Source of the DNA: CAMLIZ01 sp966212505
GTDB taxonomy: Bacteria; Pseudomonadota; Gammaproteobacteria; Burkholderiales; Burkholderiaceae_C
Assembly: GCA_966212505.1 (NCBI GenBank)
Contig: CBIHRS010000024.1
Location: 1 to 64,000, forward strand
DNA length: 64,000 nt
Direction: 5' to 3'
Made by a program: the position numbers and the translations under genes. How positions within the stretch are numbered: the stretch's first letter is position 1; each line of letters begins with the position of its first letter. The notes under the pieces were generated by a model. It did not search any database and had not been told where the DNA came from. It saw nothing but the letters and a program-made list of their open reading frames with translations. Positions 16,408-25,301 of the stretch are shown here, piece after piece.

Positions 16408-16857
16408 ATGGACTCGATGTGGATCGTATTGGCCGACGAAGGAAGGGCGCGCATCCTCGAATGCAAGGAGCCCGGCCACCAGCTCGAAGAAGTGGAGGAG
16501 CTCACCGATGCCGGCGCGCATGCCGGCAACGCCGACTTCCGCCGCGATGCCTATGGCCGCCGCAGCGGCGGCGACATCCGCATGGGCGGCAATGCCACCG
16601 CGTCGGCCGGCGAAGAGAAGCTCGACCATGAAGCCGAGCTGTTCGCACGCCGCGTGGCCGAGCGCCTGAGCGAGGCACGCCGCCAGCACCGCTACGGCCA
16701 GCTCCGCATCGCCGCGGCGCCGCGCTTCCTCGGCCGGCTGCGCAAGGCGATGGACCATGAAGTGAGCGAGACCGTGATCGACGAGATCGACAAGGACTGG
16801 CTGCAGCTCGACCGCCGCACGCTGGTGCAACGCCTCTTTCCTGACAGGCCTGCCTGA
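16408..16857 (+). CDS. Host attachment family protein
   Basis: This 149-residue protein matches the family annotated as 'protein required for attachment to host cells'. Features are the N-terminal WIVLADEGRARI, a central Gly/Arg-rich segment, the helix AELFARRVAERLSEAR, the strand LRIAAAPRFLGRLR, and a C-terminal DWLQLD. The fold resembles release-factor/Pelota-like central domains and the protein is presumably cytosolic. Despite the family name, an adhesion role is not established for free-living species. AGAAGGAG precedes the ATG. It neighbours stress genes. Confidence 0.8.
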   Translation: MDSMWIVLADEGRARILECKEPGHQLEEVEELTDAGAHAGNADFRRDAYGRRSGGDIRMGGNATASAGEEKLDHEAELFARRVAERLSEARRQHRYGQLRIAAAPRFLGRLRKAMDHEVSETVIDEIDKDWLQLDRRTLVQRLFPDRPA

Positions 16858-16922
16858 CAGCACTTCCCGGGTACGGCCATTGCCCGACAAACCTTGTCAT
16901 CACTTGCGTTTGATTGCAAATC

Positions 16923-17846
16923 ATGGCTCAACAGGAGACAAGGTCCGGTGCGGGGGAGCGGCGCACCGGGCGTCTCGTGATCATCGGTGGCAACGAGGAT
17001 CGCGACGACGAGAAGCGGGTGTTGCGCCGCTTCGTCGAGCTCTGCGGCAGCGACAGGCCCAAGGTGCTGGTTCTCACCGCCGCGAGCGGCGAGGACGAGG
17101 AACTGTGGAAGGTCTATCGCCATGCCTTCCGCGACCTCGGCGCGGAGCCCCAGCAGCTGCATGTCGGCTCGCGTGAAGAGGCCAACGATCCCGCCGCCGC
17201 GCAGCGGCTCCTCGCGGCCGACGGCATCTTCATGACCGGCGGCGACCAGAAGCGGCTGCTGGCCCTGATCGGCGGCACCGCGCTCGACGATGCGATGGAG
17301 CAGGCCTTCTACGAACACGGCCGCTGCATCGCCGGCACCAGCGCCGGTGCCTCGGCGATGGCGCAGCACATGCTCGCCACCGCTGCGGCCGAAGTGCAGC
17401 CCGAGAAGGACATGTCGGCGCTGGCGGCTGGCCTCGGGCTGGTCGAGCGCGTGGTGATCGACCAGCATTTCTCCGAGCGCCAGCGTCTCGGCCGCCTGCT
17501 CACTGTGGTGGCGCAGAACCCCTACCTGCTGGGTGTGGGCATCGACGAGGACACCGCGCTCATCGTCGAGCCCGCGCATGGCATCGAGGTGGTGGGCGAC
17601 GGCGCGGTCACGCTGATCGACGGGCGGCAGATGTCGTCGAATTTCCTCAACGTGCAGCGGCGCGAGATCCTCGAGCTGATCGACGTGAAGCTGCATCTCT
17701 TGCCGGCTGGCGCGCGCTATTGCGTCAACGGCGAGGTCAAGCGCGCATCGTCCGGCGATGACGCGGCCGAAGACCCGCGCGAGGTGCCGGCCGCGCTGAA
17801 GGACATCGTTTCCATCCTGACCCAGCAGGGAGCCCATTCGTCATGA
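16923..17846 (+). CDS. cphB: Cyanophycinase
   Basis: This 307-residue serine peptidase of family S51 has its nucleophile S140 in the GTSAGAS elbow, with IDQHFSERQRLGRL supplying the conserved histidine region. It cleaves the storage polymer cyanophycin (multi-L-arginyl-poly-L-aspartate) to beta-Asp-Arg dipeptides in the cytosol. ATG 16923 is chosen; TTG 16914 in the same frame is less likely. The ribosome site is weak. The last four bases overlap the synthetase start, so degradation and synthesis are coupled in one operon. Confidence 0.9.
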   Translation: MAQQETRSGAGERRTGRLVIIGGNEDRDDEKRVLRRFVELCGSDRPKVLVLTAASGEDEELWKVYRHAFRDLGAEPQQLHVGSREEANDPAAAQRLLAADGIFMTGGDQKRLLALIGGTALDDAMEQAFYEHGRCIAGTSAGASAMAQHMLATAAAEVQPEKDMSALAAGLGLVERVVIDQHFSERQRLGRLLTVVAQNPYLLGVGIDEDTALIVEPAHGIEVVGDGAVTLIDGRQMSSNFLNVQRREILELIDVKLHLLPAGARYCVNGEVKRASSGDDAAEDPREVPAALKDIVSILTQQGAHSS

Positions 17847-20590
17847 AGATCGTCGACAGCCGCCTGCTGCGCGGCCCCAACCTCTACGCTCGCAAGCCCT
17901 GCCTGGTGGCGATCGTCGATCTGCAGGATCTGGACGAGATCGCCTCCAACGAGATCGAGGGCTTCACCGACCGGCTGCTGGCGTGGCTGCCGGGCCTGCA
18001 GGAACACCACTGCGGCCTGGGCTACCGCGGCGGCTTCGTCGAGCGGTTGCGCGAGGGCACCTACATGGGCCACATCGCCGAGCACATCGCGCTCGAGCTG
18101 CAGTCGCGCGCCGGCCCCGAGGTGCGCTACGGCAAGACGCGCATGCTGCCGCACAAGCCGCGCCACTACCGCATCGTGATGGGCTACGCGGTCGAGGGCA
18201 TGGCCGAGAAGTCGCTGATGCATGCGCTGCGGATCGTCGAGGCGGCGGCGCGCAACGAGGCGGTGGATGTGCAGTCCATGCATGACGAGCTCAAGCGCAT
18301 CCACGCCCGCCAGGGGCTGGGCCCGAGCACGCGGGCGGTGATCGAGGCGGCGCGCGACCGCGGCATCCCGTCGCTGCGGCTGTCGGAGGACGCCAGCCTG
18401 TTCCAGCTCGGCTGGGGCTCGCGCCAGCAGCGCGTGCAGGCCACGATCACCGGCCGCAGCGGACACATCGCGGTGAGCATCGCCAGCGACAAGGACCTGA
18501 CCAAGCAGCTGCTGTCGGCCGCCGGCGTGCCGGTGCCGCGCGGCCGCACGGTGAGCACGCTGGCCGAGGCGCGTGAGGCGATGCGCGACGTCGGCGTGCC
18601 GGTGACGGTGAAGCCGCTCGATGCCAACCAGGGCAAGGGCGTGACCACCAACGTGCGCACCGACGACGACCTCGCCGCCGCCTTCGCGCGGGCACAGGAG
18701 CATGGCGACGAGGTGATCGTCGAGCAGCACATCCTCGGCCGCGACCATCGCGTGCTGGTGGTCGACGGCCGCGTGGTGGCTGCCTCGCGCCGCGTGCCGC
18801 CGCTGGTGGTGGGCGACGGTGTGCACACCGTGCGGCAGCTGGTCGAGCAGGTCAATGCCGATCCGCAGCGCGGCGAGGGCCACGAATCGGCGCTCACGCG
18901 CATCCCGCTCGATGCCTGCGCCGCGCGCTGCCTGCGCGACCAGGGGTTGGATGTCGACAGCGTGCCGGCCGAAGGCGCACAGGTGCTGCTGCGCGGCAAC
19001 GCCAACCTGTCCACCGGCGGCTGCGCCTACGACGTGACCGACGTGATCCATCCCGACACTGCGGCCATGTGCGTGCGCGCCGCGCGCCGCATCGGCCTCG
19101 ACGTGGCGGGCATCGACCTGGTGTGCCGCGACATCGCCGAGCCGCTGGGCCCGCAGGGCGGGGCGGTGATCGAGGTGAATGCCGCCCCCGGCATCCGCAT
19201 GCACGAGCAGCCTTCGCACGGCATGGCGCGCGCCGCCGGCGCCGCCATCGTCGACAGCATGTTCCCGCCGGGCGACGACGGCCGCATTCCGCTGGTGGCG
19301 GTGACCGGCACCAACGGCAAGACCACCACCACGCTGGCCATCGCCGAAGGCCTGCGCACCGCCGGCCTGCGCACCGGCTACACCACCACCGAAGGCGTGT
19401 TCGTCGACGGCCGCAAGGTGATGGAAGGCGACTGCACCGGCTACTGGTCGGCGCGCGCGATCCTCACCGATCCCGAGGTCGACGCCGCGGTGCTCGAGAC
19501 GGCGCGCGGCGGCATCCTGAAGCGCGGCCTGGCCTACGACCGCTGCGACGTGGCGGTGGTGCTCAACATCAGCGCCGACCACCTTGGCCAGGACGACATC
19601 CACACGCTCGACGAACTGGCGCAGGTGAAGGCGGTGGTGGCCGACACGGCACGCCGTGCGCTGGTGCTCAATGCCGAAGACGAGCGCTGCGTCGCCATGG
19701 CCGACGAAGCGCGCGAAGGCGTCGAGATCGTCTACTTCTCGATGCAGGCCGACCATCCGGTGGTGCGGCGTCACCTGGCGCAAGGCGGCCGTGCGGTCGT
19801 GGAGCGCAACGGCGAGATCCTGCTGGCGCGGGGGCATGACGACTGGCAATTGGTCACCCGTGTCGAGCGCCTGCCGTTCACCATCGGCGGCAAGGCGCGG
19901 CACAACGTGGCCAATGCGCTGGCCGCAGTCGCGGCGCTGGCTGCGCTGCAGCAGCCGCTGCAGACGATCGCCCAGGCGCTGGCCGGCTTCGCGAGCTCGG
20001 CGGACGCCAACCCGCTGCGCTTCAACGTCTTCCAGATGCCGGGCGACGTGCGGCTGGTGGTCGACTACGCCCACAACCTCGCGGCCTACCGTGCGCTGAT
20101 CGACACCTGCCGCCAGCTCCATGGCGGCCGGCTTGTCGGCGTGGTGTCGGCGCCCGGCGATCGGCGCGACGAAGAGCTGCGCCAGATCGGCCGGCTGTGC
20201 GCCGAGGGCTTCGACGAGCTCATCGTCTACGAGATCGACGAAGACCGCGGCCGGCCGCAGGGCGCCACGGCCCGTCCGCTGATGGAAGGGGCTGCGGCCA
20301 CCGGCCGCGACGCCAGCGAGATCGTCGACATGCGCGGCGCGCTGCGCGAAGGCTTGCGCCGCTGCCGGCCGGGTGATGTGCTGGTGTATGCCTGCGCCAC
20401 CCATCTGAACGACCTGGCGGCCGCCTTCGGCGCGATGCCGATGACCGAAGAGCGCAATGCGGCCGGGCCGGCGTTGCGCCTGGCCTGGTCATCGGAGCCG
20501 CGCGCGATGCACGCCGAGCCCGACGAATGGCAGGTGGCCCAGCCGGCGCCGCGCCGCATGGCGCTGCCACGGCGGCAGGAACCCGCCTGA
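17843..20590 (+). CDS. cphA: Cyanophycin synthetase
   Basis: This 915-residue protein has an N-terminal domain (about 1-160), an ATP-grasp domain (about 210-470) and a Mur-ligase-like domain with the P-loop GTNGKTTT near residue 490. This is the full CphA plan and length. It adds Asp to the backbone and Arg to the side chain using ATP. Betaproteobacteria often carry two cphA copies side by side; only one is seen here. The last 30 residues are Pro/Arg/Glu-rich and probably disordered. Translation is coupled to cphB by the ATGA overlap. Confidence 0.93.
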   Translation: MKIVDSRLLRGPNLYARKPCLVAIVDLQDLDEIASNEIEGFTDRLLAWLPGLQEHHCGLGYRGGFVERLREGTYMGHIAEHIALELQSRAGPEVRYGKTRMLPHKPRHYRIVMGYAVEGMAEKSLMHALRIVEAAARNEAVDVQSMHDELKRIHARQGLGPSTRAVIEAARDRGIPSLRLSEDASLFQLGWGSRQQRVQATITGRSGHIAVSIASDKDLTKQLLSAAGVPVPRGRTVSTLAEAREAMRDVGVPVTVKPLDANQGKGVTTNVRTDDDLAAAFARAQEHGDEVIVEQHILGRDHRVLVVDGRVVAASRRVPPLVVGDGVHTVRQLVEQVNADPQRGEGHESALTRIPLDACAARCLRDQGLDVDSVPAEGAQVLLRGNANLSTGGCAYDVTDVIHPDTAAMCVRAARRIGLDVAGIDLVCRDIAEPLGPQGGAVIEVNAAPGIRMHEQPSHGMARAAGAAIVDSMFPPGDDGRIPLVAVTGTNGKTTTTLAIAEGLRTAGLRTGYTTTEGVFVDGRKVMEGDCTGYWSARAILTDPEVDAAVLETARGGILKRGLAYDRCDVAVVLNISADHLGQDDIHTLDELAQVKAVVADTARRALVLNAEDERCVAMADEAREGVEIVYFSMQADHPVVRRHLAQGGRAVVERNGEILLARGHDDWQLVTRVERLPFTIGGKARHNVANALAAVAALAALQQPLQTIAQALAGFASSADANPLRFNVFQMPGDVRLVVDYAHNLAAYRALIDTCRQLHGGRLVGVVSAPGDRRDEELRQIGRLCAEGFDELIVYEIDEDRGRPQGATARPLMEGAAATGRDASEIVDMRGALREGLRRCRPGDVLVYACATHLNDLAAAFGAMPMTEERNAAGPALRLAWSSEPRAMHAEPDEWQVAQPAPRRMALPRRQEPA

Positions 20591-20623
20591 TCCTTCACCC
20601 CGACCTCGAAAGGAAACCCATCC

Positions 20624-21130
20624 ATGCAAAGCAAAGTCAAGCTCTTCGGGCATCCGGTGCACCAGATGCTGATCGTGTTTCCGCTCGGCCTGCTGGCCAC
20701 TGCGGTGATCTTCGACCTGATCCACATCGCCTCCGGCCGGCCGCTGATGGCGGTGGTGGCGCACTGGATGATCGCGGCCGGCCTGGTCGGCGGCCTGGTG
20801 GCCGCGCCTTTCGGCCTGATCGACTGGCTGGCCATTCCAGCGGGCACGCGCGCCAAGGCCGTGGGCGCGATGCACGGCGGCGGCAACCTGCTGGTGATGC
20901 TGCTCTTTGCCGGCAGCTGGTTCCTGCGCCAGGCCTCGCCGGAGCTGCCGGGAACGCTGGCGATGACGCTGTCGTTCATCGGCGCAGCCATCGCCAGCGT
21001 CACCGCGTGGCTGGGCGGCGAACTGGTCGACCGGCTGGGCGTGGGCGTCTACGAGGACGCGGGGCTGAACGCGCCGAACTCGCTGCATGCGGGCAAGCCC
21101 TTGCGCGAGCGCACGACCACGGCGAGGTGA
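20624..21130 (+). CDS. DUF2231-type membrane protein
   Basis: This 168-residue inner-membrane protein has four hydrophobic segments, at about residues 12-34, 40-66, 80-100 and 110-130. Conserved DUF2231 features include the N-terminal FGHPVHQMLIVFPLGL and a later HGGGNLLVM. The histidines in membrane segments suggest possible metal or heme binding; this is inference. The function is unknown. AAAGGA precedes the start. It lies 33 bases after cphA and may be cotranscribed. Confidence 0.8.
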   Translation: MQSKVKLFGHPVHQMLIVFPLGLLATAVIFDLIHIASGRPLMAVVAHWMIAAGLVGGLVAAPFGLIDWLAIPAGTRAKAVGAMHGGGNLLVMLLFAGSWFLRQASPELPGTLAMTLSFIGAAIASVTAWLGGELVDRLGVGVYEDAGLNAPNSLHAGKPLRERTTTAR

Positions 21131-21175
21131 GGCATGCTAGGCTCGCCGCAGCTCACTTCCCAGGAGCCTTTTCCG

Positions 21176-21415
21176 ATGCAGGCGCCGGCGAAATACCTCG
21201 TGCTGATCGATGCGGCAGGCGAAATGGTCGCCCGCATGTTCGATGCCGACTTGCGGCTGGTGTCGGAGTTCGACGCCGGCTCAGAGGAGGTGGCGGTGAT
21301 GACCACCGGGCTGCGCCCCGAGCGGGGCGCGCAGGGCGCCTTCTGGGACAAGGCGCTCAAGGGCCACAGCGCCGAGGAGCGCGCTGCGGCCGACGTTTAC
21401 ACGCTCGATGTGTGA
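21176..21415 (+). CDS. Hypothetical protein, small
   Basis: This 79-residue protein has no signal peptide or membrane segment. The N-terminal half alternates hydrophobic and charged residues (YLVLIDAAGEMVARMFD), like a small beta sheet. The rest is charged. AGGAG at 21162-21166 lies nine bases before ATG 21176, which is why I prefer this start over an upstream ATG at 21134. It converges with the lipoprotein gene two bases away. No family is recognised. Confidence 0.6.
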   Translation: MQAPAKYLVLIDAAGEMVARMFDADLRLVSEFDAGSEEVAVMTTGLRPERGAQGAFWDKALKGHSAEERAAADVYTLDV

Positions 21416-21417
21416 GC

Positions 21418-21891
21418 TCAGCTGCGGGGGGCCGTGATCGGCGGCGCCTTGGTCACCCGGGTCTTGCCGCCGGTGGTCACCAGGATCACGGCGTCGCCCG
21501 GGTTCAGCGTCTCCGAGGCCTTGGCCTGCACGATCGCGCGGCGCTCGCCGTTGGCCAGCTGCACCAGGATCTCGACGGCGTCTTCCTTCGTGGTGGCGCG
21601 CTCGATCGCATTGCCGACCACCGCACCCGCCACCGCGCCGATCACGCCGACCACCGCGCCTTCGCGGTGGCCACCCACCGTGGAGCCCGCCACGCCGCCG
21701 GCAATGCCGCCCGCCGCGGCGCCGATGCCGCTCTGCGAGCCGTCGACCGTGACCGGCCGCACCGACAGCACCGTGGCGTCCTGCACCTGCGACAGGCGCT
21801 GCGCATCACCGCGCTGGATCACATCGGGGCTGGTGGTGGAGCAGGCAGCCAGCGCTGCGACCAGCAGCGTGGACAACAGGGTCTTGGTCAT
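21418..21891 (-). CDS. Glycine-zipper outer-membrane lipoprotein (SlyB-like)
   Basis: This 157-residue protein has a type II signal peptide with a lipobox ending in LAAC (cysteine near residue 17). A glycine-zipper segment at about 57-95 (GAAAGGIAGGVAGSTVGG, then VIGAVAGAVVGN) can form a paired membrane-inserting hairpin. A C-terminal beta domain is rich in Val and Lys. Proteins of this type sit at the inner face of the outer membrane and respond to envelope stress. It is probably monocistronic. Confidence 0.85.
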   Translation of the reverse strand: MTKTLLSTLLVAALAACSTTSPDVIQRGDAQRLSQVQDATVLSVRPVTVDGSQSGIGAAAGGIAGGVAGSTVGGHREGAVVGVIGAVAGAVVGNAIERATTKEDAVEILVQLANGERRAIVQAKASETLNPGDAVILVTTGGKTRVTKAPPITAPRS

Positions 21892-22022
21892 GGGGTTCCC
21901 CTCGAGACGGTATGAAGAATGGATGCGCAACGCGCGCAACAAGGCCGCCGTTGACGCGGCTCGTCCTGCATGGACCGTGCAACGCGGTGCGAGTTCCCGT
22001 GAAGTTTTGTGATTCGGCGGGG

Positions 22023-22583
22023 CTAGCCGTGCAGGCGGCTGTTGCGCGGCACGCTGGCGAGCAGGAATTCCATCTGGTCGGCGAGGATACGCCGGCCGCG
22101 CAGGATCATGTCCTCGTGCAGGCTGGGCACATAGGGCAGGTACAGCAGGCTCATGTGCGCTTCCTCGGGCATCCGGTTGCCCTTGCGGCCGTTGCAGGCG
22201 CGGCAGGCGGTGATGCAGTTCATCCAGGTGTCGGTGCCGCCGCGCGAGGTGGGCACGATGTGCTCGCGGGTCAGGTCGTCGAACGGGTAGCGCTGGCCGC
22301 AGTAGGCGCAGATGTGGCGGTCGCGCACGAAGAGCTTGGGGTTGGACAGCGCCGGCGTCTGGCGCCAGGCCCGGCTGGGGATGGCGCCGCGCACCGCGAT
22401 GATCGAGTGCACCTCGATGCGCGACTGCAGGCCGGTGGCACGCTGGATGCCGCCGCGCATCACATGAAAGGCTTCGCCCAGCGTCCACGCCACGCCATCG
22501 CTGGCGTAGATCACGGCGGCTTCCTTGGCCGTGATCCATGCCTGCGGACGTCCGGAGACATCGAGCTGCAGCACATCCATCAT
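22023..22583 (-). CDS. HNH endonuclease domain protein
   Basis: This 186-residue protein has an HNH nuclease domain in its central part. CAYCG and CRAC supply four zinc-knuckle cysteines, REHIVP the catalytic histidine, and a GGTDTWMNCITACRACNGRKGN stretch, given here only in part as WMNCITACRACN, the rest of the fold. The N-terminal third lacks a recognised domain. Free-standing HNH proteins of this type are common in Burkholderiales and their biological role is unclear. I place the start at 22583, with CAGGAG nine bases upstream. No methylase or restriction partner is adjacent. Confidence 0.82.
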   Translation of the reverse strand: MMDVLQLDVSGRPQAWITAKEAAVIYASDGVAWTLGEAFHVMRGGIQRATGLQSRIEVHSIIAVRGAIPSRAWRQTPALSNPKLFVRDRHICAYCGQRYPFDDLTREHIVPTSRGGTDTWMNCITACRACNGRKGNRMPEEAHMSLLYLPYVPSLHEDMILRGRRILADQMEFLLASVPRNSRLHG

Positions 22584-22686
22584 GCGAACCGACTCCTGTG
22601 GTTGGGTGGCGACATCGCTGATCCGCACAGCATATCGCGGGAATGTGTCAGCACTCAACATGCCTGCCGTGGAATGCGTTCCTAGA

Positions 22687-24111
22687 ATGCCGTTCATGCG
22701 CCTGATCCCTTTGTTGCTGACCGTCCTGGCCCTGGTGGCCGGCGGCCCTGCCCGGGCGGCTGCGGGGGCCGCCTCCGCGCCGGCCGCCGCGGCCTCCAAG
22801 GGCGATCCGCCCGCTGCTGCGGCCTCCGCCGCCTCGGCGCCCGAGACCGAAGAGGCCGCCGAGCCACCGCCGCCGCTGTCGCCCACCGGCCAGCGCGTCT
22901 ACGACGGCGCCAAGGCCCGCCTCGTGCAGGTGCGCACGCTGCTGAAGGCGCAGGACAGCCAGTCGTCGGTCGGCTCCGGCTTCCTGGTCAGCGACGAGGG
23001 GCACCTGATCACCAACTACCACGTGGTCAGCACCTTCGCGCTGCAGCCGCAGAGCCACCGGCTGGTGTTCGTCACCGCCGACGGGCGGCAGGGCGCGCTG
23101 CAGCTGATCGATGTCGACGTGGTGCACGACCTCGCGCTGCTGAAGCCGGTGGAGGCCACGGCCTTCGCGGGCCGCGGTTTCATCGGCTTCCGGCCGGGCA
23201 ACCTGCCGCTGTCGCGCGGCGAGCGGCTGTATTCGCTGGGCAATCCGCTCGACGTGGGCTTTGCGGTCACCGAGGGCTCGTACAACGGCCTGGTCGAGCG
23301 CAGCTTCGTGCCGACCATCTTCTTCGGCGGGTCGCTCAGCCCCGGCATGAGCGGCGGCCCGGCGCTGGATGCCAAGGGCCGCGTGATCGGCGTCAACGTG
23401 GCCACGCGGCGCGACGGCGAGCAGATCAGCTTCCTGGTGCCGGGGTCGTTCGCGCAGGCGCTGCTGGAGCGCAGCCGCGGCGCCAAGCCGCTGGCGCTAC
23501 CGGCCTTCGATCCGATCACCAAGCAGGTGATGGTCTACCAGGACGAGCTCGCCAAGACCTTCATCAAGCTGCCGTGGCGCAGCGCGGGCCATCCGCGCTA
23601 TGCGATCCCGGTGCCGCGCGAGGATTTCCTGCGCTGCTGGGGCCGCAGCACGCCACCCGAGTCGCGTGGGCTGGAGTTCGAGCGCTCCGATTGCCAGATG
23701 GAAAGCCGGGTCTACATCTCGTCGGTGTTCAGCACCGGCCAGATCAGCGTGCGCCACGAGGCCTACGACGGCCGCAAGCTCGGTGCGCTGCGCTTCGCAC
23801 AGCGTTACTCCGCCAGCTTCCGCAACGAGTTCTTCGGCGGCAACAACAGCTTCCTCACCGCGCCGCAGTGCCATGAGCGCTTCGTCGACCGCGCCGGCCT
23901 GCCGCTGCGCGCGGTGATGTGCCTGCGCGCGCACAAGAAGCTCAAGGGCCTGTACGACGTGTCGGTGCTGGTGGCCACGCTCGACCAGGGCACCACCGGC
24001 GCGCAGGGCCGCTTCGACGGCTACGGCTTCAGCTTCGACAACGCGAAGGCGCTGGCCGAGCACTACCTGGATGGATTCGGATGGACAGACCCGAAGAACG
24101 CCTCGCGCTGA
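22687..24111 (+). CDS. Secreted trypsin-like serine protease
   Basis: This protein of about 474 residues has a signal peptide ending near ARAAAG and an Ala/Pro/Glu-rich linker (about 25-65). A trypsin-like domain follows with an intact triad: H112 (NYHVV), D148 (VHDLALL) and S222 (GMSGGP). No PDZ domain is visible, unlike DegP/HtrA. The C-terminal half (about 270-474) is a unique region with several cysteines. It probably acts in the periplasm. The 3' end overlaps the FHA-membrane gene by 31 bases. The start could be ATG 22687 or ATG 22696; neither has a strong ribosome site. Confidence 0.85.
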   Translation: MPFMRLIPLLLTVLALVAGGPARAAAGAASAPAAAASKGDPPAAAASAASAPETEEAAEPPPPLSPTGQRVYDGAKARLVQVRTLLKAQDSQSSVGSGFLVSDEGHLITNYHVVSTFALQPQSHRLVFVTADGRQGALQLIDVDVVHDLALLKPVEATAFAGRGFIGFRPGNLPLSRGERLYSLGNPLDVGFAVTEGSYNGLVERSFVPTIFFGGSLSPGMSGGPALDAKGRVIGVNVATRRDGEQISFLVPGSFAQALLERSRGAKPLALPAFDPITKQVMVYQDELAKTFIKLPWRSAGHPRYAIPVPREDFLRCWGRSTPPESRGLEFERSDCQMESRVYISSVFSTGQISVRHEAYDGRKLGALRFAQRYSASFRNEFFGGNNSFLTAPQCHERFVDRAGLPLRAVMCLRAHKKLKGLYDVSVLVATLDQGTTGAQGRFDGYGFSFDNAKALAEHYLDGFGWTDPKNASR

Positions 24112-25085
24112 TCGAGCTGCTGGAGCGCGATGGCCGCGTGCGCCGCTGCATCGAGGTGCGCGGCTGGCCGGTCACGATCGGCCGTGCGCTCGACTGCGAC
24201 ATCGTGCTCGACGATCCGCACGTGGCCGCGCATCACGTTCGGCTCGAGCCAGCCGAGAGCGACGGTGCGCTGCTGCTGCACGTGGGCGCCACGCGCAACG
24301 GCGTGCAGGTGGGGCCGCGCACGCTGTGCGAGGGCGAATCGTGCCCGGTGCCGTCGCGCGGCGAGGTCTGGCAGCTGGGCGCCACGCGGGTGCGTGTGCG
24401 GCTGCCGGGCGACGAGCTGGAGCCCGAGAAGCCGCTGGGCCTGGCCGTCACCGGCGCGCGGCCCTGGGTGACCGCGGCCTGCGCCCTCGGCGCCTGGGGC
24501 CTGGCGCTGATCCAGAACGGCATCGCGCTCGACCCCGGCTCCAGCTTCACCGACTGGCTGGTGCCGCTGATCGGGCTGCCGGTGGCGCTGCTGCTGTGGT
24601 GCGTGCTGTGGGCGGTGGGCTCCAAGCTGTTCCAGCACCGCTTCGAGTTTCCGGCGCACTTTGCGGTGGCGGTGAAGGGGCTGGTGGCGATCGGGCTGCT
24701 CGACGTGCTGCTGCCGCTGCTGGCCTTTGCGCTGTCGCTCGAATGGCTGTCGCGCATCACGCCGGCGGTGATCGCCGCCGTGGGCGTGGCCACGCTGTAC
24801 GCGCAGGCGCGGCTGGTCGTGCCGCTGAGCCGGCGCGTGCTCGCGGCCGGCATCGCCGCCTGCTACGCGGTGGGCGCGGCGGTGCTGATGACGCTGAACT
24901 ACCAGCGCACCGATCGGCTGTTCAACGAGCTCTACATGGCCACGCTGCCGCCGCCGGCGCTGCGCCTGGCCGGCGGGGTGGCGCCGAAGACCTTCGTCAA
25001 CGAGGCGGCGACGCTGAAGGCCAGGCTCGACGCGCGCGCGGCGGAGGACGCGCGGCCCGGGCCGGATTCGGATGACGACGATTGA
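24081..25085 (+). CDS. FHA-domain polytopic membrane protein
   Basis: This 334-residue protein starts with a cytosolic forkhead-associated domain (about residues 8-112), with the TIGRALDCDIVLDDPHVAAHH phosphothreonine-binding loop region seen here as GRALDCDIVLDDPHVAAHH. Five or six membrane segments follow between about 125 and 285, and the tail is acidic, ending in a run of Asp. FHA domains bind phosphothreonine. No kinase is adjacent. Overlap with the protease gene suggests coupled expression and perhaps a joint envelope function. The pairing is seen; its meaning is inference. Confidence 0.8.
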   Translation: MDRPEERLALIELLERDGRVRRCIEVRGWPVTIGRALDCDIVLDDPHVAAHHVRLEPAESDGALLLHVGATRNGVQVGPRTLCEGESCPVPSRGEVWQLGATRVRVRLPGDELEPEKPLGLAVTGARPWVTAACALGAWGLALIQNGIALDPGSSFTDWLVPLIGLPVALLLWCVLWAVGSKLFQHRFEFPAHFAVAVKGLVAIGLLDVLLPLLAFALSLEWLSRITPAVIAAVGVATLYAQARLVVPLSRRVLAAGIAACYAVGAAVLMTLNYQRTDRLFNELYMATLPPPALRLAGGVAPKTFVNEAATLKARLDARAAEDARPGPDSDDDD

Positions 25086-25271
25086 GCAGGGCTCGGCGCG
25101 GTGACGACCGCCCGAGCCAAAACTGCGACGCTGCAGCATCCCTTCACACGCCTGTCACGGCCCTGCGGATACTCCCGCTCCTGGCGTCGTGACCGAATAC
25201 CGCTCTAGGCGGGCGCCCCTAGAAAAAGTCACCCCCCCACTCGCCACGCTTGCCGGAAGTCTGCAAAATAG

Positions 25272-25285
25272 AACGACCGTTCGTT
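25272..25285. promoter_or_regulatory. TetR-type operator palindrome
   Basis: The sequence AACGACCGTTCGTT has five-base inverted arms AACGA/TCGTT around a four-base centre. It lies 17 bases before the start of the TetR gene. The size and position fit an autoregulatory site for that repressor. Confidence 0.6.
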
Positions 25286-25301
25286 TCTTTCTGCAGGCAC
25301 C

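Noticed and set aside
17717..20404. 895-codon minus-strand open frame opposite cphA
   Set aside because: It mirrors cyanophycin synthetase codons. The product is a low-complexity His/Arg/Ala sequence.
25143..25158. Near cre-tag TTCAC-N6-GTCAC upstream of the TetR gene
   Set aside because: It has one mismatch in the second half and lies about 145 bases from the start. The chance of such a match in 64 kb is high.
25204..25223. TCTAGG/CCTAGA inverted repeat as a terminator
   Set aside because: It lies upstream of the TetR gene and the run after it is AAAAAG rather than T on the transcribed strand. The stem is short and imperfect.
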